This document shows, one piece after another, positions 50,957 to 60,117 of a DNA stretch of 64,000 nt; positions within the stretch are counted from its first letter, which is position 1, and each line of letters opens with the position of its first letter. A program made the translations under genes and the position numbers. Source of the stretch: Alphaproteobacteria bacterium HGW-Alphaproteobacteria-18 (lineage in GTDB: Bacteria > Pseudomonadota > Alphaproteobacteria > Caulobacterales > Hyphomonadaceae); assembly GCA_002841155.1 (NCBI GenBank), contig PHEH01000005.1, positions 1 to 64,000 on the forward strand, given 5' to 3'. The notes below the pieces were generated by a model. It saw nothing but the letters and a program-made list of their open reading frames with translations. It was not told the origin of the DNA and searched no databases.

Positions 50957-51979
50957 ATGAAAGCTGCGGTTCTGGAAGAGCGCGGGGCCGCTGGTCTCAA
51001 AATCATGACGGTCCCGGATCCTGAAAGGAAGCCGGGGGAGGCGATCATGAAAGTCCGTGCCAGCTCGCTCAATCGTGTCGACGCTTATATGCGCGACAAC
51101 GGCCGCGGGATTACGCATGAACTGCCGATCATTCTGGGCGTCGACGGTGTGGGAGAAATTCTTGAGAGCGAACCGGGAAGTGGCTTGAAACCCGGACAGC
51201 GGGTGATGCTGTTCTCCTCCCATTTCTGCCAGAAATGCCGTTACTGCCTTGCGGGCGAGCAGCCGCTCTGCCTGGATGTCAAGATCGCTGGCGAGCACCG
51301 CAATGGCAGCTTCGCCGAGTATATCTCGATGCCTGCGCGCTGTTTTCTTCCTTTGCCCGATGAGATCAGTTTCGAAGATGCGGGAGTCCTGCCGGCGGCC
51401 TATACCACGGCGTATCGCATGCTCTTCGGAAAGCGACCGCTGAAGCCAGGCGACAGCGTGCTCATCGTGGGTGCCGGGGGAGGTGTGTCAGCTGCCTGTA
51501 TCCAGCTGGCAAAACATATCGGCGCACGCGTTCTGGTGACATCCTCAAGTGCCGAGAAGCTTCGTCAGGCTGAGGCGATCGGGGCAGATGCCGGGGTCAA
51601 CTACAAGACTGAGCCTGTGAGCCAGCGCGTGATGGAGCTGACGGATGGCTATGGGGTGGTTATGGCGATCGACAGTGTGGGTGAGGCAAGCTGGGGAGAC
51701 TCGCTGCGGTCCCTGCGGCGCGGAGGCTGCATCATTAGCTGCGGGGCGACGACAGGCGGAAATCCGCCGGTGGAGCTTCAGCGGATGTTCATACGCCAGC
51801 TTGAGCTCTATGGCTCCACCGGGGGCAATTTCGATGAGGCGCGCCGGTTGCTTTCGCTGGTTGCCAATACCGGTCTGAAGCCGGTCATCGACAGCCGGTT
51901 TAATCTGGATCAAATTTCCGAAGGCTACGACCGGCTGGAAGCGCCCGAGCGCTTTGGCAAGGTCTCGATCGTGATGTAA
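50957..51979 (+). CDS. Zinc-type medium-chain alcohol dehydrogenase
   Basis: A 340-residue MDR-family oxidoreductase. It has GHE-type N-terminal features (LGVDGVGEI), a structural-zinc Cys cluster CQKCRYCLAGEQPLC (residues about 92-106) and the NAD(P)-binding motif LIVGAGGGVSAACIQLA (about 170-186). It likely oxidises an alcohol or reduces an enone in the surrounding pathway. The ATG at 50957 follows AAGGACG. It is convergent with the AMP-ligase at 52005. Confidence 0.88.
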   Translation: MKAAVLEERGAAGLKIMTVPDPERKPGEAIMKVRASSLNRVDAYMRDNGRGITHELPIILGVDGVGEILESEPGSGLKPGQRVMLFSSHFCQKCRYCLAGEQPLCLDVKIAGEHRNGSFAEYISMPARCFLPLPDEISFEDAGVLPAAYTTAYRMLFGKRPLKPGDSVLIVGAGGGVSAACIQLAKHIGARVLVTSSSAEKLRQAEAIGADAGVNYKTEPVSQRVMELTDGYGVVMAIDSVGEASWGDSLRSLRRGGCIISCGATTGGNPPVELQRMFIRQLELYGSTGGNFDEARRLLSLVANTGLKPVIDSRFNLDQISEGYDRLEAPERFGKVSIVM

Positions 51980-52004
51980 GCGCCGGGGGCTGGCGCGTCT
52001 CCGG

Positions 52005-53543
52005 CTAGATGCGCTTAGCCTCTTTCCAGTATTCGTCGCGCAACAGCCGCTTGTAGAGCTTGCCCGTCGGCAGACGGGGCAGTTCTTCCATGAAGTCGAT
52101 CTGGCGGGGAAGCTTTATCCGGCCAAGGTGGGCGAGGACGTGCTCCTTGATGTCTGCAGCAAGTTCCTCACCGGCATCAGCCATGTCGAGGGGTTGTACA
52201 ACAGCCACCAGACGCTCACCGAGATCGGGGTCCGGGGCGCCGATCACGGCAACATCCGCTACGCGAGAATGTGTGACGATCACGTCCTCGATTTCCTGAG
52301 GATAGATGTTCACGCCCCCCGAAATGATCATGAAGCTTTTCCGGTCGGTCAGATACAGGTAGCCCTCCTCGTCAAGCCAGCCGATGTCCCCGAGCGTGCT
52401 CCATCCTTTCTCATTGTAGGAGCTTGCGGTGTTGGCATCGTCCTTATGGTACCGGAACTGACTGCCGCCCTCGAACCAGATGAGCCCTTCCTGACGCGCC
52501 GGAAGCGCCTCACCGTCTTCCGACAGGATGTGAACTGTCCCGAATTTAGCCTGGCCAACGGACCCCTTGTGCGTAAGCCACTCTTCCGGCGTGATGGCTG
52601 TTAGCCCGTTGAATTCGGTTCCGGCGTAATACTCATGAATAATCGGCCCCCACCATGCGATCATCTGCTCCTTGATCGCTACGGGGCAGGGCGCAGCCGC
52701 ATGGATCGCAATCCGGTGGGTGGACAGATCGTATTGTGATCTGTCGTTCTCGGGCATTTTCAGCATCCGGATGAAATGCGTAGGCACCCATTGTGAATGT
52801 GTGACCTGTTCCCGCTCAATCAGTTCGAGTGCGTACGCGGCGTCGAATTTCTCCATCACGATGACGGTCCCGCCAAGCTTGATCGCGCTGAGGCTCCAGC
52901 GAAGCGGGGCGGCATGGTAGAGTGGCGCCGGGGAGAGATACACCATTCCAGGTTCGAAACCGAAGCGGTTGATACCGAGGTCTGTCAACGCATCCAGTTC
53001 GGTGATGGAGATTTCGGGGAGCGCGAACTTTACCCCTTTCGGGCGCCCGGTGGTTCCGGAAGAATAAAGCATGGGCGCGCCCATGCTCTCGTCCGCAATC
53101 GGCGTTCCGGGCTGTTCGTCCCTTTCGGCGACATAGTCACGCGCGCCCTTGGCAGAACCATCGACGGCAAACACAATCAGCCCGGGATACATCGCTGCAA
53201 TCTCGAGTGCTGCAGGGAGCGTCCTGCTGCAAGCAAACAGGATCCTGGCATCGGAATCGCCAACGATATATCCAGCCTCCTTTGCCGACAGGTGGGTCGA
53301 AATCCCCGTAAAATAAAGGCCCGACCGTTCTGCACTGAGCGCGATCTCGAAATAGCTCGGATGGTTTTCGAGGAGGATGGCAATGACGTCACCCCGGCGC
53401 AGGCCGCATTTTCGCAGGAGGTGCGCGCCCTGATTGGAGCGGCTTTCAAGCTGCGAGAAGGTGACGGTCTCACCGCTCGGCATCATCTTGTAAGCGGTCC
53501 TGCCGGGAGTTTTTTCCGCGTGATTGTGAACGTGAAGAAGCAT
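52005..53543 (-). CDS. AMP-dependent acyl-CoA synthetase
   Basis: A 512-residue adenylate-forming ligase with MLYSSGTTGRPKG (P-loop), YYAGTEFNG, LGDIGWLDEEGYLYLTDR and the C-terminal PRLPTGKLYKRLLR Lys. It resembles the FadD-like ligases that activate cyclic or branched acids. Substrate unknown. It is transcribed alone, with a catabolic motif 40 bases upstream of its start. Confidence 0.92.
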   Translation of the reverse strand: MLLHVHNHAEKTPGRTAYKMMPSGETVTFSQLESRSNQGAHLLRKCGLRRGDVIAILLENHPSYFEIALSAERSGLYFTGISTHLSAKEAGYIVGDSDARILFACSRTLPAALEIAAMYPGLIVFAVDGSAKGARDYVAERDEQPGTPIADESMGAPMLYSSGTTGRPKGVKFALPEISITELDALTDLGINRFGFEPGMVYLSPAPLYHAAPLRWSLSAIKLGGTVIVMEKFDAAYALELIEREQVTHSQWVPTHFIRMLKMPENDRSQYDLSTHRIAIHAAAPCPVAIKEQMIAWWGPIIHEYYAGTEFNGLTAITPEEWLTHKGSVGQAKFGTVHILSEDGEALPARQEGLIWFEGGSQFRYHKDDANTASSYNEKGWSTLGDIGWLDEEGYLYLTDRKSFMIISGGVNIYPQEIEDVIVTHSRVADVAVIGAPDPDLGERLVAVVQPLDMADAGEELAADIKEHVLAHLGRIKLPRQIDFMEELPRLPTGKLYKRLLRDEYWKEAKRI

Positions 53544-53582
53544 GCCGGTTGAGTCGCTTTCAGTGTTGTTGGGGCACCAATT

Positions 53583-53597
53583 AAAACAAGTATTTTA
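53583..53597. promoter_or_regulatory. Shared catabolic operator-like motif, site 4
   Basis: AAAAC-AAGT-ATTTTA, one arm mismatch, 40 bases upstream of the AMP-ligase start codon, where a repressor would cover the promoter. Confidence 0.5.
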
Positions 53598-53735
53598 GTT
53601 CAATGTAAAGCGTGCCTCAGCTAATCCGTACGCGCCGGGTGACTCTTCCGTCATGGACCTGCCGTCCCTGGGGCGGGACCGTTCCGGCGGTCTGTGCCTT
53701 ACGTATGACGAGCAAGCCGCTGTGTCAGAACACAG

Positions 53736-55769
53736 CTACAGCGAACCGGGTCTGAAGTTCTCAAACCATTTCAGAGCCTGAGCGTCGCGCAGCATCTGAG
53801 GGTCGGCAACATCTGAGAGCGCGGCGCCTTCCAGGAGCCGCCTGACCGGCACCTCAAGCCGCTTTCCGGTGAGTGTATACGGAATGGCGGGAACTTCCAC
53901 GATCCGGTCCGGGACGTGGCGGGGGCTCGTTTCGCGCTTCAGGGCGTTGCAGACGGCCGCCGAGAGCTCAGGGCTCAAGATCCTGCCTTCACGCATCTGA
54001 ACAAAGAGGATGATCTGGTCGGATACACAGACGACGAGCGAGTCTTCTATCTCAGGCATTGTTTCGAGTGTGCGATAGATCTCTGCCGTCCCGATCCGGA
54101 TCCCGTTCCTGTTCAGCGTCGCGTCGGATCGTCCGAATACATATATTCCGTGCCGGTCATTGATCAGGCACAGATCGCCCTGCTGCCAGGTTCCGGGAAA
54201 GGCGCTGAAATAGCTGTCGTGATATCGCTGGTTTTCAGGATCGTTCCAGAAACCGATTGGCATCGACGGGAAGGGAGACCGGATAACAAGTTCGCCGGTC
54301 TGGTTTCGCAGGCTCTCGCCGCCGGGTGAAAAGCAGTCGACATGGATACCCAGTGCCGGCCCCTGTATTTCGCCGGCAAAAACCGGCGCGATAGCGATCC
54401 CACCGGCAATGGTGCCGCACAGGTCCGTGCCGCCGACCTGGGAGGTGACCCAGAGATCTTCTTTGACGTTCTCGTGGAACCAGCAGAAAGTTTCCGGTGT
54501 GGAGGGCGCGCCGCCCAGGACGATCATCTGCAGGCGTTCGATGTCAAATCGTTCGGCAGGCACAAGATTCGAGGACGCCATTTTCTGGACGAGGCCGGGG
54601 CTCATACCCAGCGCCGATACGCCTGCTTTTTCAGTTATGCGCCAGAGTGCAGCGGCATCGGGATAAACCGGACTGCCGTCATAGATGACGATGTTGCATC
54701 CTGTGAGCAGCGTGCAGATCAGTGAGTTCCAGACCATCCAGCTGGTGGTCGTATAGAAGAAGATCGTGGAGTCCGGTCCGAGCTCTGCGGAGAAATGTTC
54801 CGACTTCAGATGTTCCAGCAGGATGCCGACATGACTGTGAACGATGGCTTTAGGCAGCCCTGTCGTGCCTGAGGAGAACAGGATCCAGAGAGGGTGGTCA
54901 TGAGCGACCTGTTCATAGGCGAACCCGCGGGCGGAACCGTCTGACTGCGCCATCAGCGTATCCCAATTGTGGGATCTGATCGGCGAGGGCGCCGGCATCT
55001 CGGCGCCAGGCGAGGTGACATAGACGACATGTTCAAGACTTGGGATCGACCTCAGAACGGTGTCGATGTTTTCGCGCTTATCCTTCTCTGACCCGTTGAA
55101 GCGATACGAGGGCGCCGCGAAGATCAGCTTGGGATCGAGCTGCCCGAAACGGTCAATCACTGTCTTGGCGCCGAACTCCGGGGAAGCCGATGAGAACACG
55201 GCGCCGATAGCGGCAGACGCAAGCTGGGCGACGATGGCTTCAGACCTGTTGGGCAGATAACAGATCACGCGATCGCCGGATTTGATACCAAGAGACCGCA
55301 TGGCCGTGGCGATGCGCCGAACAGACGCTCCAAGTTCTGACCACGAGATTTCCCGCATCGGTGTGTCTTCTGAGAAAGCGAAGATCGCGGTCTTCTCAGG
55401 CGTGGTGATTTCGTGACGGAGAATGTTCTGGGCAAAGTTCAGCCGTGAGCCTTCAAACCAGATCGCGCCGGGCATATCGTGCGTTGATACAACGCGATCA
55501 TACCGCTTTTCCGCTTCGACGCCAAAGTGATCCCAGATGGCAGACCAGAAGCCCTCCAGGTCCGATACGGACCAGCTCCAGAGGTCGGCGTAGGTGGAAA
55601 ATTTAAGATTTCGCTCCTGTTCCAGCCAGGCAAGGAAGCGCATCAGGTTGGAATTCCGGATCCGGCTGCCGGACGGCGCCCACAGGTAGTCACCCCAGTC
55701 GGGGGGTGACGAGACAGGACCTTTCGGGCTCTGATCGAGGGCAACGGAGCCATTTATGTGCGGCTTCAT
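53736..55769 (-). CDS. Acetoacetyl-CoA synthetase
   Basis: A 677-residue ligase of the acetoacetyl-CoA synthetase branch: the N-terminal LWAPSGSRIRNSNLMRFLAW motif and ACAS-like start, WILFSSGTTGLPKAIVHSHV, TSQVGGTDLCG, and the RSDATLNRNGIRIGTAEIYR motif. It couples acetoacetate (or a similar 3-oxoacid) to CoA. The ATG at 55769 follows GGGAGAAAA; the frame opens farther upstream at 55862. It may channel the end product of the pathway into acetyl-CoA. Confidence 0.9.
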   Translation of the reverse strand: MKPHINGSVALDQSPKGPVSSPPDWGDYLWAPSGSRIRNSNLMRFLAWLEQERNLKFSTYADLWSWSVSDLEGFWSAIWDHFGVEAEKRYDRVVSTHDMPGAIWFEGSRLNFAQNILRHEITTPEKTAIFAFSEDTPMREISWSELGASVRRIATAMRSLGIKSGDRVICYLPNRSEAIVAQLASAAIGAVFSSASPEFGAKTVIDRFGQLDPKLIFAAPSYRFNGSEKDKRENIDTVLRSIPSLEHVVYVTSPGAEMPAPSPIRSHNWDTLMAQSDGSARGFAYEQVAHDHPLWILFSSGTTGLPKAIVHSHVGILLEHLKSEHFSAELGPDSTIFFYTTTSWMVWNSLICTLLTGCNIVIYDGSPVYPDAAALWRITEKAGVSALGMSPGLVQKMASSNLVPAERFDIERLQMIVLGGAPSTPETFCWFHENVKEDLWVTSQVGGTDLCGTIAGGIAIAPVFAGEIQGPALGIHVDCFSPGGESLRNQTGELVIRSPFPSMPIGFWNDPENQRYHDSYFSAFPGTWQQGDLCLINDRHGIYVFGRSDATLNRNGIRIGTAEIYRTLETMPEIEDSLVVCVSDQIILFVQMREGRILSPELSAAVCNALKRETSPRHVPDRIVEVPAIPYTLTGKRLEVPVRRLLEGAALSDVADPQMLRDAQALKWFENFRPGSL

Positions 55770-55937
55770 GATGCTGATTTTCTCCCTTGGAACGCGACTG
55801 TTGACAGTTTCTTTTGCGGTCAGGTTATCCGGGGAAGTTTCCCATCGTAAAGGTATTACCATTGGGCGGGCCGGGCCATGCCGTACCGCTCAGGCTGAAT
55901 TTTCGCACAATATGGGAATTATCGGGAAAAGCAGGGA

Positions 55938-56612
55938 TCAGTTTGGACTTCTGCCCGGTCGAACAAGCCTTTCGATTTCCAGCATGACGTCCTGGCTGTG
56001 ATGGCCGGGCCATTCATGCCCGCCGCCGTGCGCGATCCATTTCAGGCGGGTGCCCGCTGCCGTCAGCGTCGCGACGCTCGCCCTGGCGCTTTCAAATGGA
56101 ATGACCGGATCGCTTTCGCCGTGCACCCAGATGACCGGGACGGCCTGGTGACGCGGTCCCGGAGGGAATTCTTCGATCAGGTGAGGCATCACTCTTGCGG
56201 AAGCGGCGATGCACAACTGCATGCTTTCGGGACGTTGCAGGTAGAGGTGGGCGGCCATGACGCCGCCCTGTCCAAATCCGAACACTATGCGCGGCAGGCG
56301 CGGCGCGAGTGTATCGACGAAGTCTGAGATGATCTGGCGGCTGAAAGATTCCTGAGCGAGGTCAGGCCTGGGCGGTCCTGCCGCCCCGGCGATGTCAATG
56401 TTAAACCAAGCATACCCTGCATCGGACGCGTGTCCGAAAGGAAAGGGGGCCTGCAGGGCCAGGACGCGCACGCCCGGCGGAATGACCCCCTTCAGCTGCT
56501 CAAACACAATATCTTCATTCTGGCCAAGTCCATGAAGGATCACCGCATTTGCGATCGCCTCTTCCTCGGACGGGCCGTGGACGGTGCAGATGAGTTTGAA
56601 ATTCCGGCTCAT
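55938..56612 (-). CDS. Phospholipase/carboxylesterase-like alpha/beta hydrolase lacking the nucleophile
   Basis: A 224-residue alpha/beta-hydrolase of the small carboxylesterase family: ILHGLGQNED near the start, then IVFGFGQGGVMAA where the family has GFSQGG, WVHGESDPVIPF with the acid, and HGGGHEWPGH with the His. The nucleophile position (residue 114, codon GGA at 56271-56273) is Gly instead of Ser, so ordinary esterase activity is unlikely. Its start overlaps the upstream oxidoreductase stop, so the two are co-expressed. Confidence 0.82.
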   Translation of the reverse strand: MSRNFKLICTVHGPSEEEAIANAVILHGLGQNEDIVFEQLKGVIPPGVRVLALQAPFPFGHASDAGYAWFNIDIAGAAGPPRPDLAQESFSRQIISDFVDTLAPRLPRIVFGFGQGGVMAAHLYLQRPESMQLCIAASARVMPHLIEEFPPGPRHQAVPVIWVHGESDPVIPFESARASVATLTAAGTRLKWIAHGGGHEWPGHHSQDVMLEIERLVRPGRSPN

Positions 56613-57628
56613 TTGGTGAAATCGATAACGATTTTTCCGAAGTGCTGGCCGCTCGCAAGATGGCGGATGGCCTCCGGGGCGTCGTCAAATGCGAAGACCT
56701 TGTCGATCACCGGTTTCAGGCCATGTGCCGAGATGGCGGCGTTCATGTCTTCAAACTGCGTGCGGCTGCCGACCGAAATACCTTTCAGGTGCAGGTTCTT
56801 GCCAAAGATAGCCGGCATGAGGAGCTCCTGCGAACGTCCGCCAAGCACGCCGATGATGACGATCCGGGCGCCGACAGCCGCGGCAGTCAGCGACTGGTTG
56901 ATTGTCCCGCCACCGCCGACTTCCACGATGATATCGGCGCCAGCGCCGCTGGTGATTTCCAGGACGGCCTTGCCCCAGTCGGGGGTATCGCTGTAATTGA
57001 TCGTGGCGTCTGCGCCGAGCTGGCGCGCCCGTTCAAGCTTTTCGTCCGAAGACGACGTAACGATAATCCGGGCGCCGAGCATTTTGCCGATGAGCAACGC
57101 AAAGATGGATACGCCGCCCGTTCCCTGAACCAGGACCCAGTCATCGGGCTGGAGGTTGCCTTCATCGACGAGAGCGCGCCAGGCTGTGAGGCCGGCGCAG
57201 GGCAGGGTTGCCGCTTCCAGGTAGGACAGGGTGTCACTGAACCTCGATGCGGCGTCCTGCCGGGTCACGATGTATTCCTGAAGCACACCGGGCGCGGTGG
57301 CCGAGCCAAGCGAGACAGACCGGTCAGCCCTTCGGACCGGGCCGGCCTGCCAGTTTGGGAAAAAGCTCGGGCAGACCCGGTCCCCCAGGCTGAACCGATC
57401 CACGCGAGCGCCGATTTTCACGATCTCTCCAGCTGCGTCCGAGAGGGGAATCTGGGGGAGGGCGCCAAACGGGGTCTTGTTCTCGATCGTCACGAGATCG
57501 CGGTAGTTGACTGAAGCGGCGTGGAGCTTGATCAGGATATCTTCCGGCGCGAGCGCGGAGGGTATTTCCCGCTCGACCCGGCGCATATTGTCGATGCCCC
57601 AGGCGTCCTGCACTTCCCATACTTTCAT
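56609..57628 (-). CDS. Quinone-oxidoreductase-type medium-chain dehydrogenase
   Basis: A 339-residue MDR protein without the structural-zinc cysteines. It has SVNYRDLVTIENKTPFGALP, LSDAAGEIVKIG, the NADPH-binding VLVQGTGGVSIFALLIGKM and a C-terminal GKIVIDF. It likely reduces an activated double bond or carbonyl. AGAGGGAA precedes the ATG at 57628. It overlaps the hydrolase gene by four bases and carries the catabolic motif 41 bases upstream. Confidence 0.9.
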   Translation of the reverse strand: MKVWEVQDAWGIDNMRRVEREIPSALAPEDILIKLHAASVNYRDLVTIENKTPFGALPQIPLSDAAGEIVKIGARVDRFSLGDRVCPSFFPNWQAGPVRRADRSVSLGSATAPGVLQEYIVTRQDAASRFSDTLSYLEAATLPCAGLTAWRALVDEGNLQPDDWVLVQGTGGVSIFALLIGKMLGARIIVTSSSDEKLERARQLGADATINYSDTPDWGKAVLEITSGAGADIIVEVGGGGTINQSLTAAAVGARIVIIGVLGGRSQELLMPAIFGKNLHLKGISVGSRTQFEDMNAAISAHGLKPVIDKVFAFDDAPEAIRHLASGQHFGKIVIDFTK

Positions 57629-57668
57629 CGCAATTCCCTCTGTACACTTTTGATGGACCGACCCAATC

Positions 57669-57683
57669 AAAACATACGTTTTA
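57669..57683. promoter_or_regulatory. Shared catabolic operator-like motif, site 5
   Basis: AAAAC-ATAC-GTTTTA with perfect arms, 41 bases upstream of the quinone-oxidoreductase-type gene and identical in design to the site before the TonB receptor. Confidence 0.6.
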
Positions 57684-57765
57684 CATTTGACTGGCGAGAA
57701 CACAAGCGTGTTCGGGGGAATGCGTACCGGATGAACTGCGGCCGGGTCTGTAACGGCAAACAGGT

Positions 57766-58716
57766 TCAGCGCTTCATGACTGTCTTGACCGGAGTTGAAA
57801 GAACCGTTCCGAACAGGGCGTCGAGACCTGCATTCGTCCTGGCTGCTTCGCGCTGGATCCAGTCTGTCAGAGTCTCCGTCCCGGGATGTTTTTTTCGCCC
57901 CGCGCGGATGTAAAGGTAGTGCGGCAACTGCACGTCTATACAGGTCTGTGATGCCGGCACCAGCGAGCCTGCGGCAAGGTCGTCGGCCACAAAGAACAGA
58001 AGCCCGAGCGCAACGCCTGCACCGCGCCTTGCGGCCTGGTAGGTAAGGCTGAGGCTGTCGAATTCCAGCCCGCGCTCGAAGACAGGCGGCGGAAGGCCGA
58101 TGGCCTCATAGAATGTTTCCCAGAATGGAATTTCCCGGCGCGTGAAGAGCAGTGGCGCCGGATTGTCTCCCGTCAGAATATTACGGGTCGTATCCGTTTT
58201 CAGAGCCGGCGTCACAACAGGTGTAAAGAGGGTCGGAAAAAGCTCGAACTGGCGAATACCGCTTTCGACAATGGTTTGCGCCGTGACCGCAGCGTCCAGA
58301 GGGTCAACGGCAAAACTGATATCATTGAATGCCTGTTTCAGCTGTAATGACAGATCTGGATGAGACTGGCGGAATTCTCCGAGCCGGGGTGTCAGCCAGT
58401 CGGTTGCCATGCTCGTGAACGTGCGCAGGCGGATCGGGCGGGCGGCGCCGGTGTCGACGTCCCGGCAGGCGGCGTCTATCGTGTCGAAGGCCGTGGCGAT
58501 GGCCGTGTGAAGCGGCTTACCCCATTGTGTGAGGTCTACGCCATTATGGTGGCGTTCGAAGAGTTCGCAGGCAAAATAGGCTTCAAGGATCGACACGTGC
58601 CGGCTCACGGCGCCGACGGAAACGCGCAGCTCGCGCGCGGCAGCACTCAGGCTGCCCGTCCGGCCGGTTGCTTCAAACGCTCTGAGGGCGTTCAGGGGAG
58701 GCAGGTTATACCGCAT
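57766..58716 (-). CDS. LysR-family regulator (GcvA-like)
   Basis: A 316-residue LysR-type regulator with the GcvA/AmpR-like start LPPLNALRAFEATGRTGSLS and helix-turn-helix RELRVSVGAVSRHVSILEAY, followed by a substrate-binding domain. It is divergent from the SDR gene at 58817 and lies upstream of, and on the same strand as, the oxidoreductase-hydrolase pair, so it may control either unit. Confidence 0.88.
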   Translation of the reverse strand: MRYNLPPLNALRAFEATGRTGSLSAAARELRVSVGAVSRHVSILEAYFACELFERHHNGVDLTQWGKPLHTAIATAFDTIDAACRDVDTGAARPIRLRTFTSMATDWLTPRLGEFRQSHPDLSLQLKQAFNDISFAVDPLDAAVTAQTIVESGIRQFELFPTLFTPVVTPALKTDTTRNILTGDNPAPLLFTRREIPFWETFYEAIGLPPPVFERGLEFDSLSLTYQAARRGAGVALGLLFFVADDLAAGSLVPASQTCIDVQLPHYLYIRAGRKKHPGTETLTDWIQREAARTNAGLDALFGTVLSTPVKTVMKR

Positions 58717-58816
58717 CCGGACCTTTCCAGAAATCTGAAGCCCTACTTGTGCAGATTATGACTCGAATGACAATGTGCCGATTGGTAATGCGATTGTTTT
58801 AAAAGGAATGGGCGAT

Positions 58817-59626
58817 ATGAAGACTTCGCTGCAGGGGAAGCTCGCGATTGTCACAGGCGGCGCCGGAGGGATGGGCCGTTCGCATGCCCTCCGCCTGGCC
58901 GAGCTTGGCGCCAATGTTGCAATCATCGACATCGATCTGAAAGTTGCCGCTAGGTATGGAGAAACCCTGTCAGCTGCCAGCGTCCGTGACGAGATCCTGA
59001 ATCTCGGCCGGGACAGTATCGCCATTGAAGCCGATCTGTCTGACCGGAAAGCAGCATTCGACGCGGTGCATCAGATCGAGCGTCATTTCGGCCGTATTGA
59101 TATCCTCGTCAACAATGCCGGCGGCGCGATCACGCCGATCGGTTCCAGTTCGGCATCGATGGCGAGCGAGGAGGACCGGAACACATTGTTTGCCGCCAAT
59201 TTCCATACGGCCGTGAACATGTGCCAGGCTTGCGTCCCCGCGCTGATCAAGGAGGGCGGGGTCATCGTCAACATCTCCACGGTCGGCGTGTGCCTGGACG
59301 ACGCCGCAGCCCGCTTCGCCATGTATTCCGCGTCGAAGGCGGCCGTCGAGAAATACACCAGATCGCTTGCCGTCGAACTCGGCCCGAAGCAGGTTCGGGT
59401 CAACTGCATCGCTCCGGGCCTTATCGCGACACCGCGCGTCGCCAGTCAGGCAGCCGCGCGCAATCTTGCAACGGGCGGGCAGGCCGATGCGATCCCGCTC
59501 AGGCGCCTCGGCCAGGCCAGCGATATCACGGGCGTCGTCGAGTTTCTCGTGAGCGACCTCGCCAGCTACGTTACAGGTGAGTGCATCCGCGTATCTGGCG
59601 GGCTCCAGCTTCAGACCGGGACATAA
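58817..59626 (+). CDS. Short-chain dehydrogenase/reductase
   Basis: A 269-residue SDR: AIVTGGAGGMGRSHALRLAE (cofactor site), DILVNNAGGA, Ser in VNISTVG and YSASKAAVEK catalytic pair. The start at MKTSLQGK (58817) fits family length; the frame opens at 58775. A partial copy of the catabolic motif (left arm weak, right arm GTTTTA at 58796-58801) lies just upstream. It heads an SDR-SnoaL-SDR operon. Confidence 0.9.
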   Translation: MKTSLQGKLAIVTGGAGGMGRSHALRLAELGANVAIIDIDLKVAARYGETLSAASVRDEILNLGRDSIAIEADLSDRKAAFDAVHQIERHFGRIDILVNNAGGAITPIGSSSASMASEEDRNTLFAANFHTAVNMCQACVPALIKEGGVIVNISTVGVCLDDAAARFAMYSASKAAVEKYTRSLAVELGPKQVRVNCIAPGLIATPRVASQAAARNLATGGQADAIPLRRLGQASDITGVVEFLVSDLASYVTGECIRVSGGLQLQTGT

Positions 59627-59649
59627 CCCGGCATTCAAAGGACGAAGAG

Positions 59650-60117
59650 ATGATTCAGATACTTCCGGACGCGCACAGGGACTCCATTCGCATCGCACAG
59701 CAGTGGATCCGCGGAGACGAGTTGAAGGACAAGAACCTCAAGCTCGAGGTCGTTGCTGACGATATGGTTCTCGAGATTCCGTTCAGTGAGAGCGGGAAGA
59801 CGGAAGAGGGGCATTTCCGGCGTTATGTTGGCCGCAATGAGATCATAGGGTTCATTGATGTGGCATTCGCCGCGGAGAAGTCCGTAAAGGCCATCGATCC
59901 GGAGTACATTGTCTCGTGGGATGCGCGCACCGTGTTTGTGGAAGTGCGCGGGCAGGTCGAGATGACTGACGGGAAGGACTACCGGAATCGATATGTCTTG
60001 CGGTTTGACATAGAGGGCGGGAAGATTGTTGCCCTGAAGGAGTTCTACAATCCGATCGTTTCGGCGGTAGCTTTCGGGCGCGAGATTGCAGGACAGGTCA
60101 GGCTGAACCATGTCTGA
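59650..60117 (+). CDS. NTF2/SnoaL-like protein
   Basis: A 155-residue cone-shaped alpha/beta-barrel protein of the NTF2-like superfamily: IRIAQQWIRGDELKDKNLKL, LVADDMVLEIPF-type strand, and RYVLRFDIEGGKIVALKEFY near the end. Such proteins act as isomerases, dehydratases or polyketide/terpenoid-handling enzymes. AAAGGACGAAGAG precedes the ATG at 59650. It overlaps the next SDR gene by eight bases. Confidence 0.85.
   Translation: MIQILPDAHRDSIRIAQQWIRGDELKDKNLKLEVVADDMVLEIPFSESGKTEEGHFRRYVGRNEIIGFIDVAFAAEKSVKAIDPEYIVSWDARTVFVEVRGQVEMTDGKDYRNRYVLRFDIEGGKIVALKEFYNPIVSAVAFGREIAGQVRLNHV

Noticed and set aside
57521-57913. Plus-strand frame across the oxidoreductase-LysR gap
   Set aside because: It overlaps the well-supported oxidoreductase start and LysR end and reads as a shadow; the gap is better explained as a promoter region with the shared palindrome.
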